Part shown: piece after piece, positions 8,106 to 16,346 of the stretch | How the letters are laid out: each line of letters opens with the position of its first letter | Position numbering within the stretch: position 1 is the stretch's first letter | NCBI GenBank assembly: GCA_021372725.1 | Contig: JAJFTV010000088.1 | Location: 1 to 64,000 of the forward strand | Length of the DNA: 64,000 nt | Origin: Chloroflexota bacterium | GTDB lineage: Bacteria > Chloroflexota > Anaerolineae > Anaerolineales > Anaerolineaceae | Direction: 5' to 3' | Program-made: the position numbers and the translations under genes | The notes under the pieces: generated by a model | Seen by the model: only the letters and a program-made list of their open reading frames with translations | What the model was told of the DNA's origin: nothing | The model's database searches: none

Positions 8106-9551
8106 TTATGACCTTTCCGGATTGGAATATTTGGGCGGCTGCACGGAATCCGGGATGGGATTTTTGTACGGTTTCCCATTCCTGGCAGCCATGAACTCTT
8201 TGCGTGCTTTTTGAATGTGAATGGGGTCGGTAAACAGGTCATAAGCGGTGGCGGCCATAATACGCGCAGCATGCATCATTCCCTTATGTCCCATCGAAGA
8301 ACCGACTGCTGCTGTATAACCCCAGTTATGCCCGGGTACCGCCACCGGGCCACACGATGTAAATACCACTGCCAGAGGGGTGATCAGGCTGACGTCGCCC
8401 ACATCGGTGGAACCGGTATCGACGCGATCCTGATCAAAGGCCGGGAAATTGACCCCCCACAGTGGTTTATCCTTGACTTCATCCAGGAGATGCTGATCTG
8501 TTGCATCCAGTTTGACGCTTTCCACTGCCCTGGTAAAGTATTCTTTGGGATATTGATCGCTCAATTGCCGGGCAAACTTCATCTCTGCATCGGTGAACTG
8601 GATGGGGCCGATGAGTTTCATATTCTCATACTGCAAATCCGCCAGGTAATGATTGCTAAGTACATAAGAACAGGCGCCCTGGAAAACCTCTTCCACGCGT
8701 GTCTCGGTCATCAGCGCAGCGCCTTCGGCAATTTTGCGGACCCGGGTAATCAGCTCTTCCATCTCTTCGGGTTTGTGTGCCCGCAGGAAATACCAAACTT
8801 CTGCTTCGGCCGGTACCACATTGGGCAGATCACCGCCGTGCGTGATGGTGTAATGCATCCTTACATATTTGGTAACGTGCTCACGCAAATAGTTGACACC
8901 CACATTCATCAATTCCACTGCATCCAGTGCCGAACGTCCCAGGTGCGGGGCGCCGCCGGCATGGGCGGTTCGTCCATGAAAACGGAATTTGATATCGGAT
9001 AATCCAACCATGCTGCCTTTGCTGACCGAATTCATGGAGCCGGGGTGAAAATTCAAGGCGGCATCCAGGTCATCAAATACCCCGTCACGAGCCATGAATG
9101 TTTTACCGGCCAGCACTTCTTCTGCCGGGCAACCGTAATACCGGACAGTACCATTCATCCCATTTTCTTCCAGCCAGTAACGGATGGCCACTGCCGCGGC
9201 CAGACCGGCGGTACCCAGTAAATTGTGCCCGCATCCATGCCCGGGTGCACCCTCTACGACCGGTTCAGGGGTGGTTTGTACTTTTTGTGAGAGAGACGCC
9301 AGGGCATCGAACTCACCGAGAAAGCCGATGATGGGTTTTCCTGTCCCCCATTCTGCGACAAAAGCTGTGTTGATCCCGCCGATATCCCATTTGACTTTAA
9401 ACCCGGCTTTTTGCAGATAATCCGCCTGGTATTTCGAAGACTTAAATTCCCGGTAAGCCGGTTCAGGGTTTTCCCAAATATAATCCGCCATCTTAATATA
9501 AGGTTCTTCATTTTGGTACAACCATTGAATAATATCTTCCTTTGTTTTCAT
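8106..9551 (-). CDS. AbgB-like M20 amidohydrolase, third gene of the operon
   Basis: Paralogue of 481 residues with all catalytic blocks: GHGCGHNLLGTAG, CPAEEVLAG, AHAGGAPHLGRSALDAVELM, TGSTDVGDVS and GHKGMMHAARIMA. Its variable region (QFTDAEMKFARQLSDQYPKE) is unlike the neighbours, which suggests a different acyl or amino-acid substrate rather than gene dosage. A cytosolic dizinc hydrolase is expected since there is no signal peptide. It is 14 bases downstream of the preceding gene, so it is co-transcribed. Confidence 0.88.
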   Translation of the reverse strand: MKTKEDIIQWLYQNEEPYIKMADYIWENPEPAYREFKSSKYQADYLQKAGFKVKWDIGGINTAFVAEWGTGKPIIGFLGEFDALASLSQKVQTTPEPVVEGAPGHGCGHNLLGTAGLAAAVAIRYWLEENGMNGTVRYYGCPAEEVLAGKTFMARDGVFDDLDAALNFHPGSMNSVSKGSMVGLSDIKFRFHGRTAHAGGAPHLGRSALDAVELMNVGVNYLREHVTKYVRMHYTITHGGDLPNVVPAEAEVWYFLRAHKPEEMEELITRVRKIAEGAALMTETRVEEVFQGACSYVLSNHYLADLQYENMKLIGPIQFTDAEMKFARQLSDQYPKEYFTRAVESVKLDATDQHLLDEVKDKPLWGVNFPAFDQDRVDTGSTDVGDVSLITPLAVVFTSCGPVAVPGHNWGYTAAVGSSMGHKGMMHAARIMAATAYDLFTDPIHIQKARKEFMAARNGKPYKNPIPDSVQPPKYSNPERS

Positions 9552-9565
9552 GTCAGTCCTTTCTA

Positions 9566-11017
9566 CTATTTATAAGGGTTTGGATAACGTGGCGGCTGCA
9601 CATACGCCGGTAATGGACTCCTGTATGGGTAGTCTTTGGTTGCTTTTTCGAACTCTGCCCGGGCTTTATGGAGATGTTCAGGATTTGTAAAGCAATCAAC
9701 CGCTGCCAATGCCATGATTTTGGCTGCATGCATCATCCCTTTGTGCCCGATGGATGATCCGCTGGCGGCAACTGTTCCCCAGCAGTGCCCGCTCAACGCA
9801 GTGGGGAAGCAGGCGGTATTTAACATACTGATGGGTGTAATCTGACTGACGTCGCCTACATCTGTAGATCCGGTTTCAATTTTTCCCTCATCCAGCGGTG
9901 GCAGGTTAATCGCAATCAGTGCCGCACCGTAGTTTTCCTCCAGAAATTTGGCTACCTCAGGAGGTGACTTGAATTCCCTGGCCATGGTATAAAAGGCTTC
10001 CAGATTTTCGGCCGGATAGCCGCTGTTGATTTTTTCAGCATAGGCGATTTCTTCGGCTGTAAACTCCATGGGGCCTACCAGTTTCATGGCTTCATACTGC
10101 AAGTCGGCCAGGGTATGGTTGCTCAACACGGCTGAACAGGCTGATCGGAAGTGCTCCTCCAGGCGCGTTTCGGTCATCATTGCTGCACCCTCGGCGATCT
10201 TTCTGACCCGGTTGGTAACTTCTTCCAGTTCCTGCGGTTTATGGGCGCGGATAAAATACCAGACTTCGGCTTCTGCCGGCACTACGTTGGGTAGATCGCC
10301 GCCGTGGGTGATGGCATAATGAATACGAACATTGCTGGTTACATGCTCGCGCAGGTAATTGACACCCACATTCATTAATTCCACCGCATCCAGGGCGGAG
10401 CGTCCCAAATGGGGGGATCCGCCTGCGTGGGCAGTGCGCCCAAAGAAGCGGAACTTGATATCATTCACGCCCACCGCACTCGATTTGCTGGCCATGTTGA
10501 TCGATCCTGGGTGATAGTTGAAAGCTGCATCCAGATCATTGAAGGCCCCTGCCCGAGCCATAAAAGTTTTCCCATAGGTGTTCTCTTCAGCCGGGCAGCC
10601 GTAATAACGGACCGTGCCCTGTGTACCCGTGTTCTCGAGCCAGCGCTTGACTGCCACAGTCGATGCCAGGACACCCGTTCCCAACAGATTGTGACCGCAG
10701 CCATGCCCCGGAGCGCCTTCCTGAATGGGTTCTTTGACTGGCAGCCGCTTCTGCGACAAGCCTTCCAATGCGTCATATTCACCCAGAAAACCGATGACCG
10801 GTTTTCCACTGCCCCACACTGCTGTAAAAGCGGTCTGCAAACCGCCAATTTCCCATTCGATCTTAAAGCCCTCCTTTTCAAGATAATCGGCTTGCAGTTT
10901 GGAAGATTTAAATTCGCGATGAGAAATTTCTGCATATTCCCAGATACGATCCGCCATATCGATAAAATCACTGCGATTTTGCTCGAGCCATTGGATGATC
11001 TCTTGTTTGGTTTGCAT
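9566..11017 (-). CDS. AbgB-like M20 amidohydrolase, second gene of the operon
   Basis: Paralogue of 483 residues. Intact blocks are GHGCGHNLLGTG, CPAEENTYG, AHAGGSPHLGRSALDAVELM, TGSTDVGDVS and SIGHKGMMHAAKIMA. Over the N-terminal third it looks closest to the 6637-8097 copy. No AbgA-like partner or AbgT-type transporter is in the window, so these enzymes probably act as homomers or with one another, fed by the peptide transporters nearby (inference). Confidence 0.88.
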   Translation of the reverse strand: MQTKQEIIQWLEQNRSDFIDMADRIWEYAEISHREFKSSKLQADYLEKEGFKIEWEIGGLQTAFTAVWGSGKPVIGFLGEYDALEGLSQKRLPVKEPIQEGAPGHGCGHNLLGTGVLASTVAVKRWLENTGTQGTVRYYGCPAEENTYGKTFMARAGAFNDLDAAFNYHPGSINMASKSSAVGVNDIKFRFFGRTAHAGGSPHLGRSALDAVELMNVGVNYLREHVTSNVRIHYAITHGGDLPNVVPAEAEVWYFIRAHKPQELEEVTNRVRKIAEGAAMMTETRLEEHFRSACSAVLSNHTLADLQYEAMKLVGPMEFTAEEIAYAEKINSGYPAENLEAFYTMAREFKSPPEVAKFLEENYGAALIAINLPPLDEGKIETGSTDVGDVSQITPISMLNTACFPTALSGHCWGTVAASGSSIGHKGMMHAAKIMALAAVDCFTNPEHLHKARAEFEKATKDYPYRSPLPAYVQPPRYPNPYK

Positions 11018-11025
11018 CTTTACCT

Positions 11026-12486
11026 CTAATTGATTAGTTTTGGTTTGTTTCTTTCGGGGTTTTCATATTGCCTGGGATTTACATAATCCGGAATTGGACA
11101 TTGATAGGGCTGCCTGTTGGTGGAGCGGATGAATTCGGCGCGGGCTTTCTGCAGGTGAACGGGATCCGAATAGCAATCAATGGCTGCCAAAGCCATGATC
11201 TTGGCCGCATGCAGCATTCCCTTATGCCCGATCGAGCTTCCTGAAGCGGCCACCGTAGCCCAGGAATGACCAGGGGCTGCCAGAGGCTCGCAAGTTGTAT
11301 CGAGCATCGAGAGTGGTGTAATCTGGCTGACATCTCCTACATCGGTTGAACCTGTGCCGATTTCACCTTCATCCATGGCCGGGTAATTCTCCGCTGCCAA
11401 AGATTTATCCTTGAGTGTCTCATAGGGTTGAGGATATTTGGGAAGGAAGTATTTTTGAAGAGATTCATCCAGATCTTTTTGCGAAAAATGCCCCCTGATT
11501 TTCCGTGCGAATTCATATTCTTCCGCTGTAAACCGGATCGGACCCACAACCTGCATGGCTTCGTATTGCAGATCGGCGAGGGTATGATTGCTCAATACGC
11601 TGGAGCAGCCGCCCTGAATGATCAATTCCAGGCGGGTTTCAGTCATCATGGCTGCCCCACGGGCGATCTTGAAAATCCGTTCAGACACCTCTTCGAGTTC
11701 TTCGGGTTTATGGGCACGGATAAAATACCACACTTCCGCTTTGGACGGAACGATATTGGGTAGATCGCCGCCATGAGTGATTGTATAGTGGATGCGGACT
11801 TTGTCGGTGACATGTTCACGCAGATAATTCACACCGATATTCATGAGTTCGACGGCGTCCAATGCGGAACGTCCCAGGTCGGGTTCTGAACCGGCGTGGG
11901 ACGATATGCCATGAAACCGAAAGATAACATCCTTCACCCCCACTGTGCTGCCCTTGGAGGCAGAATTTATGGATGACGGATGAAAATTGAAGGCGGCATC
12001 CAGATCATCGAATGCACCGGCACGAGCCATGAATACTTTTCCATCACCGTTTTCCTCACCTGGACAGCCGTAATAACGTACGGTACCGGTTGAACCGGTT
12101 GCCTTCAGCCATTCTTTCACAGCGGCTGCAGCAGCCAGGCCACCGACTCCAAGCAGATTGTGACCGCACCCCTGCCCGGGTTCTCCGGGAATGAGCGGGT
12201 CAGGGAACGGGTTCCGGCTTTGCGACAGGTTCGACAGTGCATCATACTCACCCAAAAAACCGATGACCGGTTTACCGCTGCCCCATTCGGCAACAAATGC
12301 AGTGTTCAGACCTCCTAAATCCCATTTAATGGTGAAATCTTTATATTCCAGATAATCGGCCTGAAGTTTTGATGCAAAAAACTCTTTCATGGAAATTTCG
12401 GGTTTTTCCCAAATCGCATCGGCCAGTGCAATGAATTGCTCCCGATTAAATTCGATCCAATTAATGACGTCTTGTTTGCTTTGCAT
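11026..12486 (-). CDS. AbgB-like M20 amidohydrolase, first gene of the operon
   Basis: Promoter-proximal paralogue of 486 residues and the most divergent of the four. The metal motif reads GQGCGHNLLG where the others have GHGCGHN, although the Cys and following His that bind metal in M20D enzymes remain. The dimerisation motif is SSHAGSEPDLGRSALDAVELM and the Glu pair is in CPGEENGDG. The enzyme should still be active, perhaps on a different substrate. A -35/-10 pair is visible 67-95 bases upstream. Confidence 0.87.
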   Translation of the reverse strand: MQSKQDVINWIEFNREQFIALADAIWEKPEISMKEFFASKLQADYLEYKDFTIKWDLGGLNTAFVAEWGSGKPVIGFLGEYDALSNLSQSRNPFPDPLIPGEPGQGCGHNLLGVGGLAAAAAVKEWLKATGSTGTVRYYGCPGEENGDGKVFMARAGAFDDLDAAFNFHPSSINSASKGSTVGVKDVIFRFHGISSHAGSEPDLGRSALDAVELMNIGVNYLREHVTDKVRIHYTITHGGDLPNIVPSKAEVWYFIRAHKPEELEEVSERIFKIARGAAMMTETRLELIIQGGCSSVLSNHTLADLQYEAMQVVGPIRFTAEEYEFARKIRGHFSQKDLDESLQKYFLPKYPQPYETLKDKSLAAENYPAMDEGEIGTGSTDVGDVSQITPLSMLDTTCEPLAAPGHSWATVAASGSSIGHKGMLHAAKIMALAAIDCYSDPVHLQKARAEFIRSTNRQPYQCPIPDYVNPRQYENPERNKPKLIN

Positions 12487-12850
12487 ACAGAATCTCTTTT
12501 GGATGGGTTGGAAGGATATGTATTTGAGCAGAAAACCGCCAGGACAAGAGCTATTTTACGACAGGTTATGGGTCGTGACAAGCTGATTGTTCTGGAGGTT
12601 GTTCCAGGGGATAAATCAGGTTTTAGCACAGCCCGACAATTTTCTTTGAGCTGTCCTCCTTTCGTTGGAGGGCAGCCAGGCGAATCCCGTCAGTCTCTGT
12701 CACTCTGATCGCAGCGAAGAGTCTGCCCGGTGGCCTGTCTGTAACGCCTCCCAGGTTTCTTTAACATTTACATCCTGTTATACTGATGGATTGTTGGATA
12801 TTCAGTAGATTGTTTTCAGATTTATCACTATACAATTCATGAGGCATTTG
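12487..12850. other. divergent intergenic region, AbgB operon / P1 peptidase
   Basis: 364 bases without a convincing gene. It holds the minus-strand promoter at 12553-12581. At 12697-12726 lies a dispersed-repeat-like stretch (CACTCTGATCGCAGCGAAGA) whose cousin is near 50660-50700. On the plus strand before the peptidase, TATACT near 12779 could be a -10, but its -35 (TTTCTT) is weak. Confidence 0.5.
12553..12581 (-). promoter_or_regulatory. promoter of the four-gene AbgB operon
   Basis: -35 TTGTCA (12576-12581), a 17-base spacer and -10 TAAAAT (12553-12558) are read on the minus strand. Transcription would start about 60 bases before the first start codon. Confidence 0.6.
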
Positions 12851-13939
12851 ATGGGACAAAAAAGATTACGCGATGTTCAACTGGCAGTGGGTGAGCTTTC
12901 AACCGGGGCCAATAACTCATTTACAGATGTACCGGGTGTGCAGGTCGGCCATGTAACACTCATATCCGGTCAAGGGCAACTGAATCCTGGTAAGGGGCCT
13001 GTGCGGACAGGCGTGACGGCCATTCTGCCGCACGAAGGCAACCTCTATCAGAATAAAGTGCGTGCGGCAGTCTGCACCCTCAATGGGCATACCAAAGCGG
13101 CAGGGCTTGAGCAGATACGGGAAATGGGTGTGATTGAAACGCCGATCGTATTAACCAACACGCTGAATGTCGGGCTTGCAGTGGATGCCCTTGTCGAATA
13201 TACCTTACGAGAAAATGACCCGCGGGAAATTTTCACCGTCAATCCGGTGGTGGGGGAAACCAACGATTATTATCTGAATGATATTTGGGGCAGACATGTC
13301 AAACAGGAGCATGTGCTGCAGGCCATCGCAAACGCCAATTGTGACCCGGTAGAGGAGGGAGCTGTGGGTGCGGGTGCCGGCACAACCTGTTTTGGATGGA
13401 AGGGGGGTATCGGTACTTCCAGCAGAAAACTGCCCGATGCCGTGGGCGGTTACTTTGTGGCTGCGCTTGTTCAATCCAATTTCGGTGAATCTCGCAATTT
13501 GACGGTTTGCGGCGTACCTGTGGGACGGACGATCCAGCCGCCATCGGATATCGCCCTTGACAAACCGCAGGGATCCATCATGATGGTGTTGGCAACCGAT
13601 GCGCCGCTTAATCAGCGCCAGTTGGAACGTGTTTGCCTAAGAGGAGGGATAGGATTGGGCCGCACAGGCAGCATCTACGGCAACACCAGTGGGGATGTCA
13701 TCATCGGTTTTACTACGGCCAATCCTGTTCTGTGGCGGCCAAAGAAGTTGGTAAATGCTTATGAATTTATGGAAGATGACAACCAGGCACTGGGTCTCTT
13801 GTTTCAAGCGGCCACAGACTGCATGGAAGAAGCGATCATCAATTCACTGTTTGCCGCCGAAACGGTGGAAGGGATTGATGGGCATATTCGCTACCATTTA
13901 CCGGTTGACCAGGTTGTGGAGCTGGTGAAAAAGCATTGA
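12851..13939 (+). CDS. P1 family (DmpA/BapA-type) aminopeptidase
   Basis: Ntn-like self-processing peptidase family that removes N-terminal residues, including D- or beta-amino acids in some members. FTDVPGVQVGHVTL is the classic N-terminal signature, GAVGAGAGTTCFGWKGGIG lines the active site, and KPQGSIMMVLATDAPL contains the Gly-Ser junction where the chain cuts itself, making Ser the nucleophile of the beta subunit. The ATG at 12851 has GAGG six bases upstream; an ATG at 12839 overlaps it. 362 residues, no signal peptide. Its position beside four amidohydrolases and peptide permeases suggests peptide or D-peptide scavenging. Confidence 0.88.
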   Translation: MGQKRLRDVQLAVGELSTGANNSFTDVPGVQVGHVTLISGQGQLNPGKGPVRTGVTAILPHEGNLYQNKVRAAVCTLNGHTKAAGLEQIREMGVIETPIVLTNTLNVGLAVDALVEYTLRENDPREIFTVNPVVGETNDYYLNDIWGRHVKQEHVLQAIANANCDPVEEGAVGAGAGTTCFGWKGGIGTSSRKLPDAVGGYFVAALVQSNFGESRNLTVCGVPVGRTIQPPSDIALDKPQGSIMMVLATDAPLNQRQLERVCLRGGIGLGRTGSIYGNTSGDVIIGFTTANPVLWRPKKLVNAYEFMEDDNQALGLLFQAATDCMEEAIINSLFAAETVEGIDGHIRYHLPVDQVVELVKKH

Positions 13940-13949
13940 TCTGAGTAGG

Positions 13950-13986
13950 AACGGCTGCCAGAAAGATTGGCAGCCGTTGTTATTTT
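13950..13986 (+). terminator. intrinsic terminator of the P1 peptidase gene
   Basis: An 11-bp perfect stem (13950-13960 with 13968-13978), a seven-base loop and GTTATTTT follow ten bases after the stop codon. Confidence 0.85.
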
Positions 13987-14046
13987 CCTGCCGATGAGAA
14001 ATTTTTGTTCCGAAATGGCCATAAATACTCATTTTCATACCTAACC

Positions 14047-14099
14047 CCCCGACCCCTGTATCCCCGCCCCAGCGAGGGGCGGGGATACAGGGGTCGGGG
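14047..14099. repeat. G-rich intergenic repeat, copy 2, perfect 24-bp hairpin
   Basis: Arms 14047-14070 and 14076-14099 are exact complements around AGCGA. The right arm shares the GGGGCGGGGATACAGGGG core with the other copies. It lies between convergent genes and may serve as a second terminator. Confidence 0.75.
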
Positions 14100-14135
14100 T
14101 GACAAAATGATTCTATGCCGTATCTTTTCAACACT

Positions 14136-14168
14136 CAAAAGTTTGAATTTGACTTTTGAGACAGCCCC
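14136..14168. repeat. short hairpin repeat CAAAAG...CTTTTGAGACAGCCCC
   Basis: CAAAAG (14136-14141) pairs with CTTTTG (14153-14158), followed by AGACAGCCCC. The same layout occurs at 23918-23950, and a related piece is near 48815-48840. Confidence 0.5.
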
Positions 14169-14180
14169 ATCAACATAAAA

Positions 14181-15110
14181 TCAACGTGTTTTTGGGTCCA
14201 GAGCGTCACGTAAACCGTCGCCAAAAAGATTGATACACAACACGACGATAAAGACCGCCATTCCTGGATAGACAGACATCCACCAGGCTGTACGGAGATA
14301 GCTCCGGCCGTAATTGAGCATGGCGCCCCACTCTGGAGATGGCGGTTGAGCTCCGAGGCCGATATAGCTCAAACCTGCCGTGGTCATAATCGCACTTCCC
14401 AGGCCGAGCGTGCCATACACCAGTATGGGTCCCATCATGTTGGGCATGATATAACGTGTCATGATGCGTATATCTTTGGCGCCGATCACGCGTGCGGAAT
14501 TGACATATTCCATATTTTTCACAGCCAGCACAGAACCGCGCACCAGGCGGGTGTAACCTGGAATGGAGGATAAACCGAGGGCAACTAAAACGGTTGTCAG
14601 GCTGGGCCCAAGCGCTGCGACAATACTCAGCAAAAGCAGAATGGTAGGGAAAGCCATAAATATTTCCACGATACGCTGAGTGAGTGTATCGACCCACCCA
14701 CCGATGTATCCGGTACTGATTCCCAATATCAATGCACCTGTCAGGGCAATGGTGATGCCCAGGAAACCGACCCGCAGTGATTCCCGGCCTCCCCAAACCA
14801 CACGGCTGAATATATCCCTTCCCAGGTCATCGGTTCCGAGGTAATGAGCGCTGCTTGGGGGCTTAAGCACGGCGTCATAATCGATGTCAGTGGGATTATG
14901 TGTTGCAATGAGCGGTGCAAGAGCAACTATCAGGATTATGATGATCACAACTGCCAGTCCAATGACGGAGAGTTTATTGGAGTAAAAGCGGAGCAGAGCC
15001 ATCTTCCAGGGGCTGAAACTTACCTTCTTCCTGCCGGGCGTAAGGTCTGCATACTGACTTTTCATTTTTGGATCGAGATCATTTTTGATTTCAGAGGTGT
15101 TATCCATCAT
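14181..15110 (-). CDS. ABC transporter permease, DppC/OppC type
   Basis: Inner-membrane subunit of a dipeptide/oligopeptide importer, 309 residues. It has a cytosolic N-terminal tail, one early membrane segment, then HYLGTDDLGRDIFSRVVWGG, which is diagnostic of DppC/OppC, and the EAA-like loop YVNSARVIGAKDIRI that docks the ATPase. It follows the DppB-type gene by 15 bases. No ATPase or binding-protein gene belongs to this pair, so it may share those of another system, perhaps the binding protein at 18070. Confidence 0.9.
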   Translation of the reverse strand: MMDNTSEIKNDLDPKMKSQYADLTPGRKKVSFSPWKMALLRFYSNKLSVIGLAVVIIIILIVALAPLIATHNPTDIDYDAVLKPPSSAHYLGTDDLGRDIFSRVVWGGRESLRVGFLGITIALTGALILGISTGYIGGWVDTLTQRIVEIFMAFPTILLLLSIVAALGPSLTTVLVALGLSSIPGYTRLVRGSVLAVKNMEYVNSARVIGAKDIRIMTRYIMPNMMGPILVYGTLGLGSAIMTTAGLSYIGLGAQPPSPEWGAMLNYGRSYLRTAWWMSVYPGMAVFIVVLCINLFGDGLRDALDPKTR

Positions 15111-15125
15111 ACTGCTCTCTTTTTC

Positions 15126-16049
15126 CTAATTCGCCAGACGGATGCGGGGATCTATGACACCATAAAGCAAATCAACCAGCAAGTTCATGAAGACATAGAA
15201 TGAGGCGATAAATAAAACCAATCCCTGCACCTGCGGGAAATCACGGGCAGAAATGGCGTTGATGGCAAACCGTCCCAAACCCGGGCGGGCAAAAACAGAT
15301 TCAATAAAAACTGTTCCACCAAGAAGCTCGGCAAACAGCAGCCCCAGATAGGTGATGACCGGGATCAATGCATTACGCAGGATATGCCGAAATTGAATCA
15401 CCTGTTCTTTCAATCCCTTACCCCGCGCAGTTCTGACGAAATCTTCTTCTTTTACTTCGAGCACCGAGCTGCGCGTCAGGCGGGCAAGTACCGCTGCGGG
15501 CGACAAACCCAGGGTGAAAGCCGGCAGAATCAGGTCTTTGAAGCCTGAGCCGCCGGTTACCGAAACCCATTTCAGATTGATCCCAAATATGATGATCAGG
15601 ATGATAGCCAGCCAAAAGGAGGGGATAGAAAGGCCAATCAAGGCGGATAACATGGCAGCACTGTCCAGAAACTTGCCTCTGAATTGAGCTGCAATCACAC
15701 CGGTCGGAATTCCTATGCAGGTTGCAAAGACGATAGCCGCCAATGCCAATTGAGCAGTACTGGGCAGACGGTCAAGAATTTCCTGCAGAACCGGTGTCTG
15801 ACCGCGGATGGAGCGTCCCAGATCGCCATGAGCAGCATTCCAGACGAAGCGGAGGTAGCGTTGGAAAAACGGATCATCCAGATGAAGTTCTGCTCTCAAA
15901 GACGCAATCTTCTCAGGTGTGGCACGCGTCCCGAGCATGATGACAACCGGATCCCCGGGTGTCACTTCTGCAATGGCAAACACCAGAAAGGACACACCCA
16001 GCAGAATGGGGATCAGCATAAGGATTCGACGAATGATGTACGAGACCAT
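15126..16049 (-). CDS. ABC transporter permease, DppB/OppB type
   Basis: Partner permease of 307 residues. The MVSYIIRRILMLIPILLGVS start, VTPGDPVVIMLG after the first span, and the EAA loop FVRTARGKGLKEQVI before HILRNALIPV are standard DppB features. The C-terminus ends DPRIRLAN. First gene of a two-gene operon with the DppC-type permease. A -10-like TATAAT is visible about 100 bases upstream. Confidence 0.9.
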   Translation of the reverse strand: MVSYIIRRILMLIPILLGVSFLVFAIAEVTPGDPVVIMLGTRATPEKIASLRAELHLDDPFFQRYLRFVWNAAHGDLGRSIRGQTPVLQEILDRLPSTAQLALAAIVFATCIGIPTGVIAAQFRGKFLDSAAMLSALIGLSIPSFWLAIILIIIFGINLKWVSVTGGSGFKDLILPAFTLGLSPAAVLARLTRSSVLEVKEEDFVRTARGKGLKEQVIQFRHILRNALIPVITYLGLLFAELLGGTVFIESVFARPGLGRFAINAISARDFPQVQGLVLFIASFYVFMNLLVDLLYGVIDPRIRLAN

Positions 16050-16346
16050 GAAGCAGTAACCTTTCTTGTAGGTAAATTTTGGTTATCTGTTACTGTTGAA
16101 TATGCTGTTTTATTTTGTTTGGCTGACCAATGCAAGCGTTTGAAATTATACTTTGGAATACCAAAAATATTTACTCGAATTACCTCCCCTTACCAATAAT
16201 AGGAATACTGATCGTAAAATTTTCAATACAGGTTTAAAAATCATGGGTCGGGGGCTCATTATATTATCGGTTTTCCGCCAGTATAGCGAAAACCTGTTCC
16301 CCGACCCACAATAGATTCTTGTATATTGGATAAAATCCGTTTTGGT
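16050..16346. other. intergenic region between the synthase and permease genes
   Basis: About 300 bases, AT-rich in the middle. It contains a minus-strand TATAAT (16145-16150) that could drive the permease pair, without a good -35, and the long hairpin at 16244-16308. Nothing else is seen. Confidence 0.4.
16244..16308 (-). terminator. hairpin after the alpha-oxoamine synthase gene
   Basis: TGGGTCGGGG (16244-16253) pairs exactly with CCCCGACCCA (16299-16308). The loop contains a second GGTTTT/AAAACC stem. It lies 39 bases past the stop of the minus-strand gene and probably ends its transcript, though no strong T-run follows. Confidence 0.55.

Noticed and set aside
8211-9002. Long open frame antisense to an AbgB-like gene (263 codons).
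   Set aside because: It lies entirely opposite a well-conserved M20 enzyme and its product has no recognisable motif; it is a shadow of the biased codon use on the other strand.
12436-12708. Plus-strand frame spanning the AbgB promoter (90 codons).
   Set aside because: It starts inside the first AbgB gene and covers its promoter; a stretch reads protein-like, but there is no ribosome site or family match.
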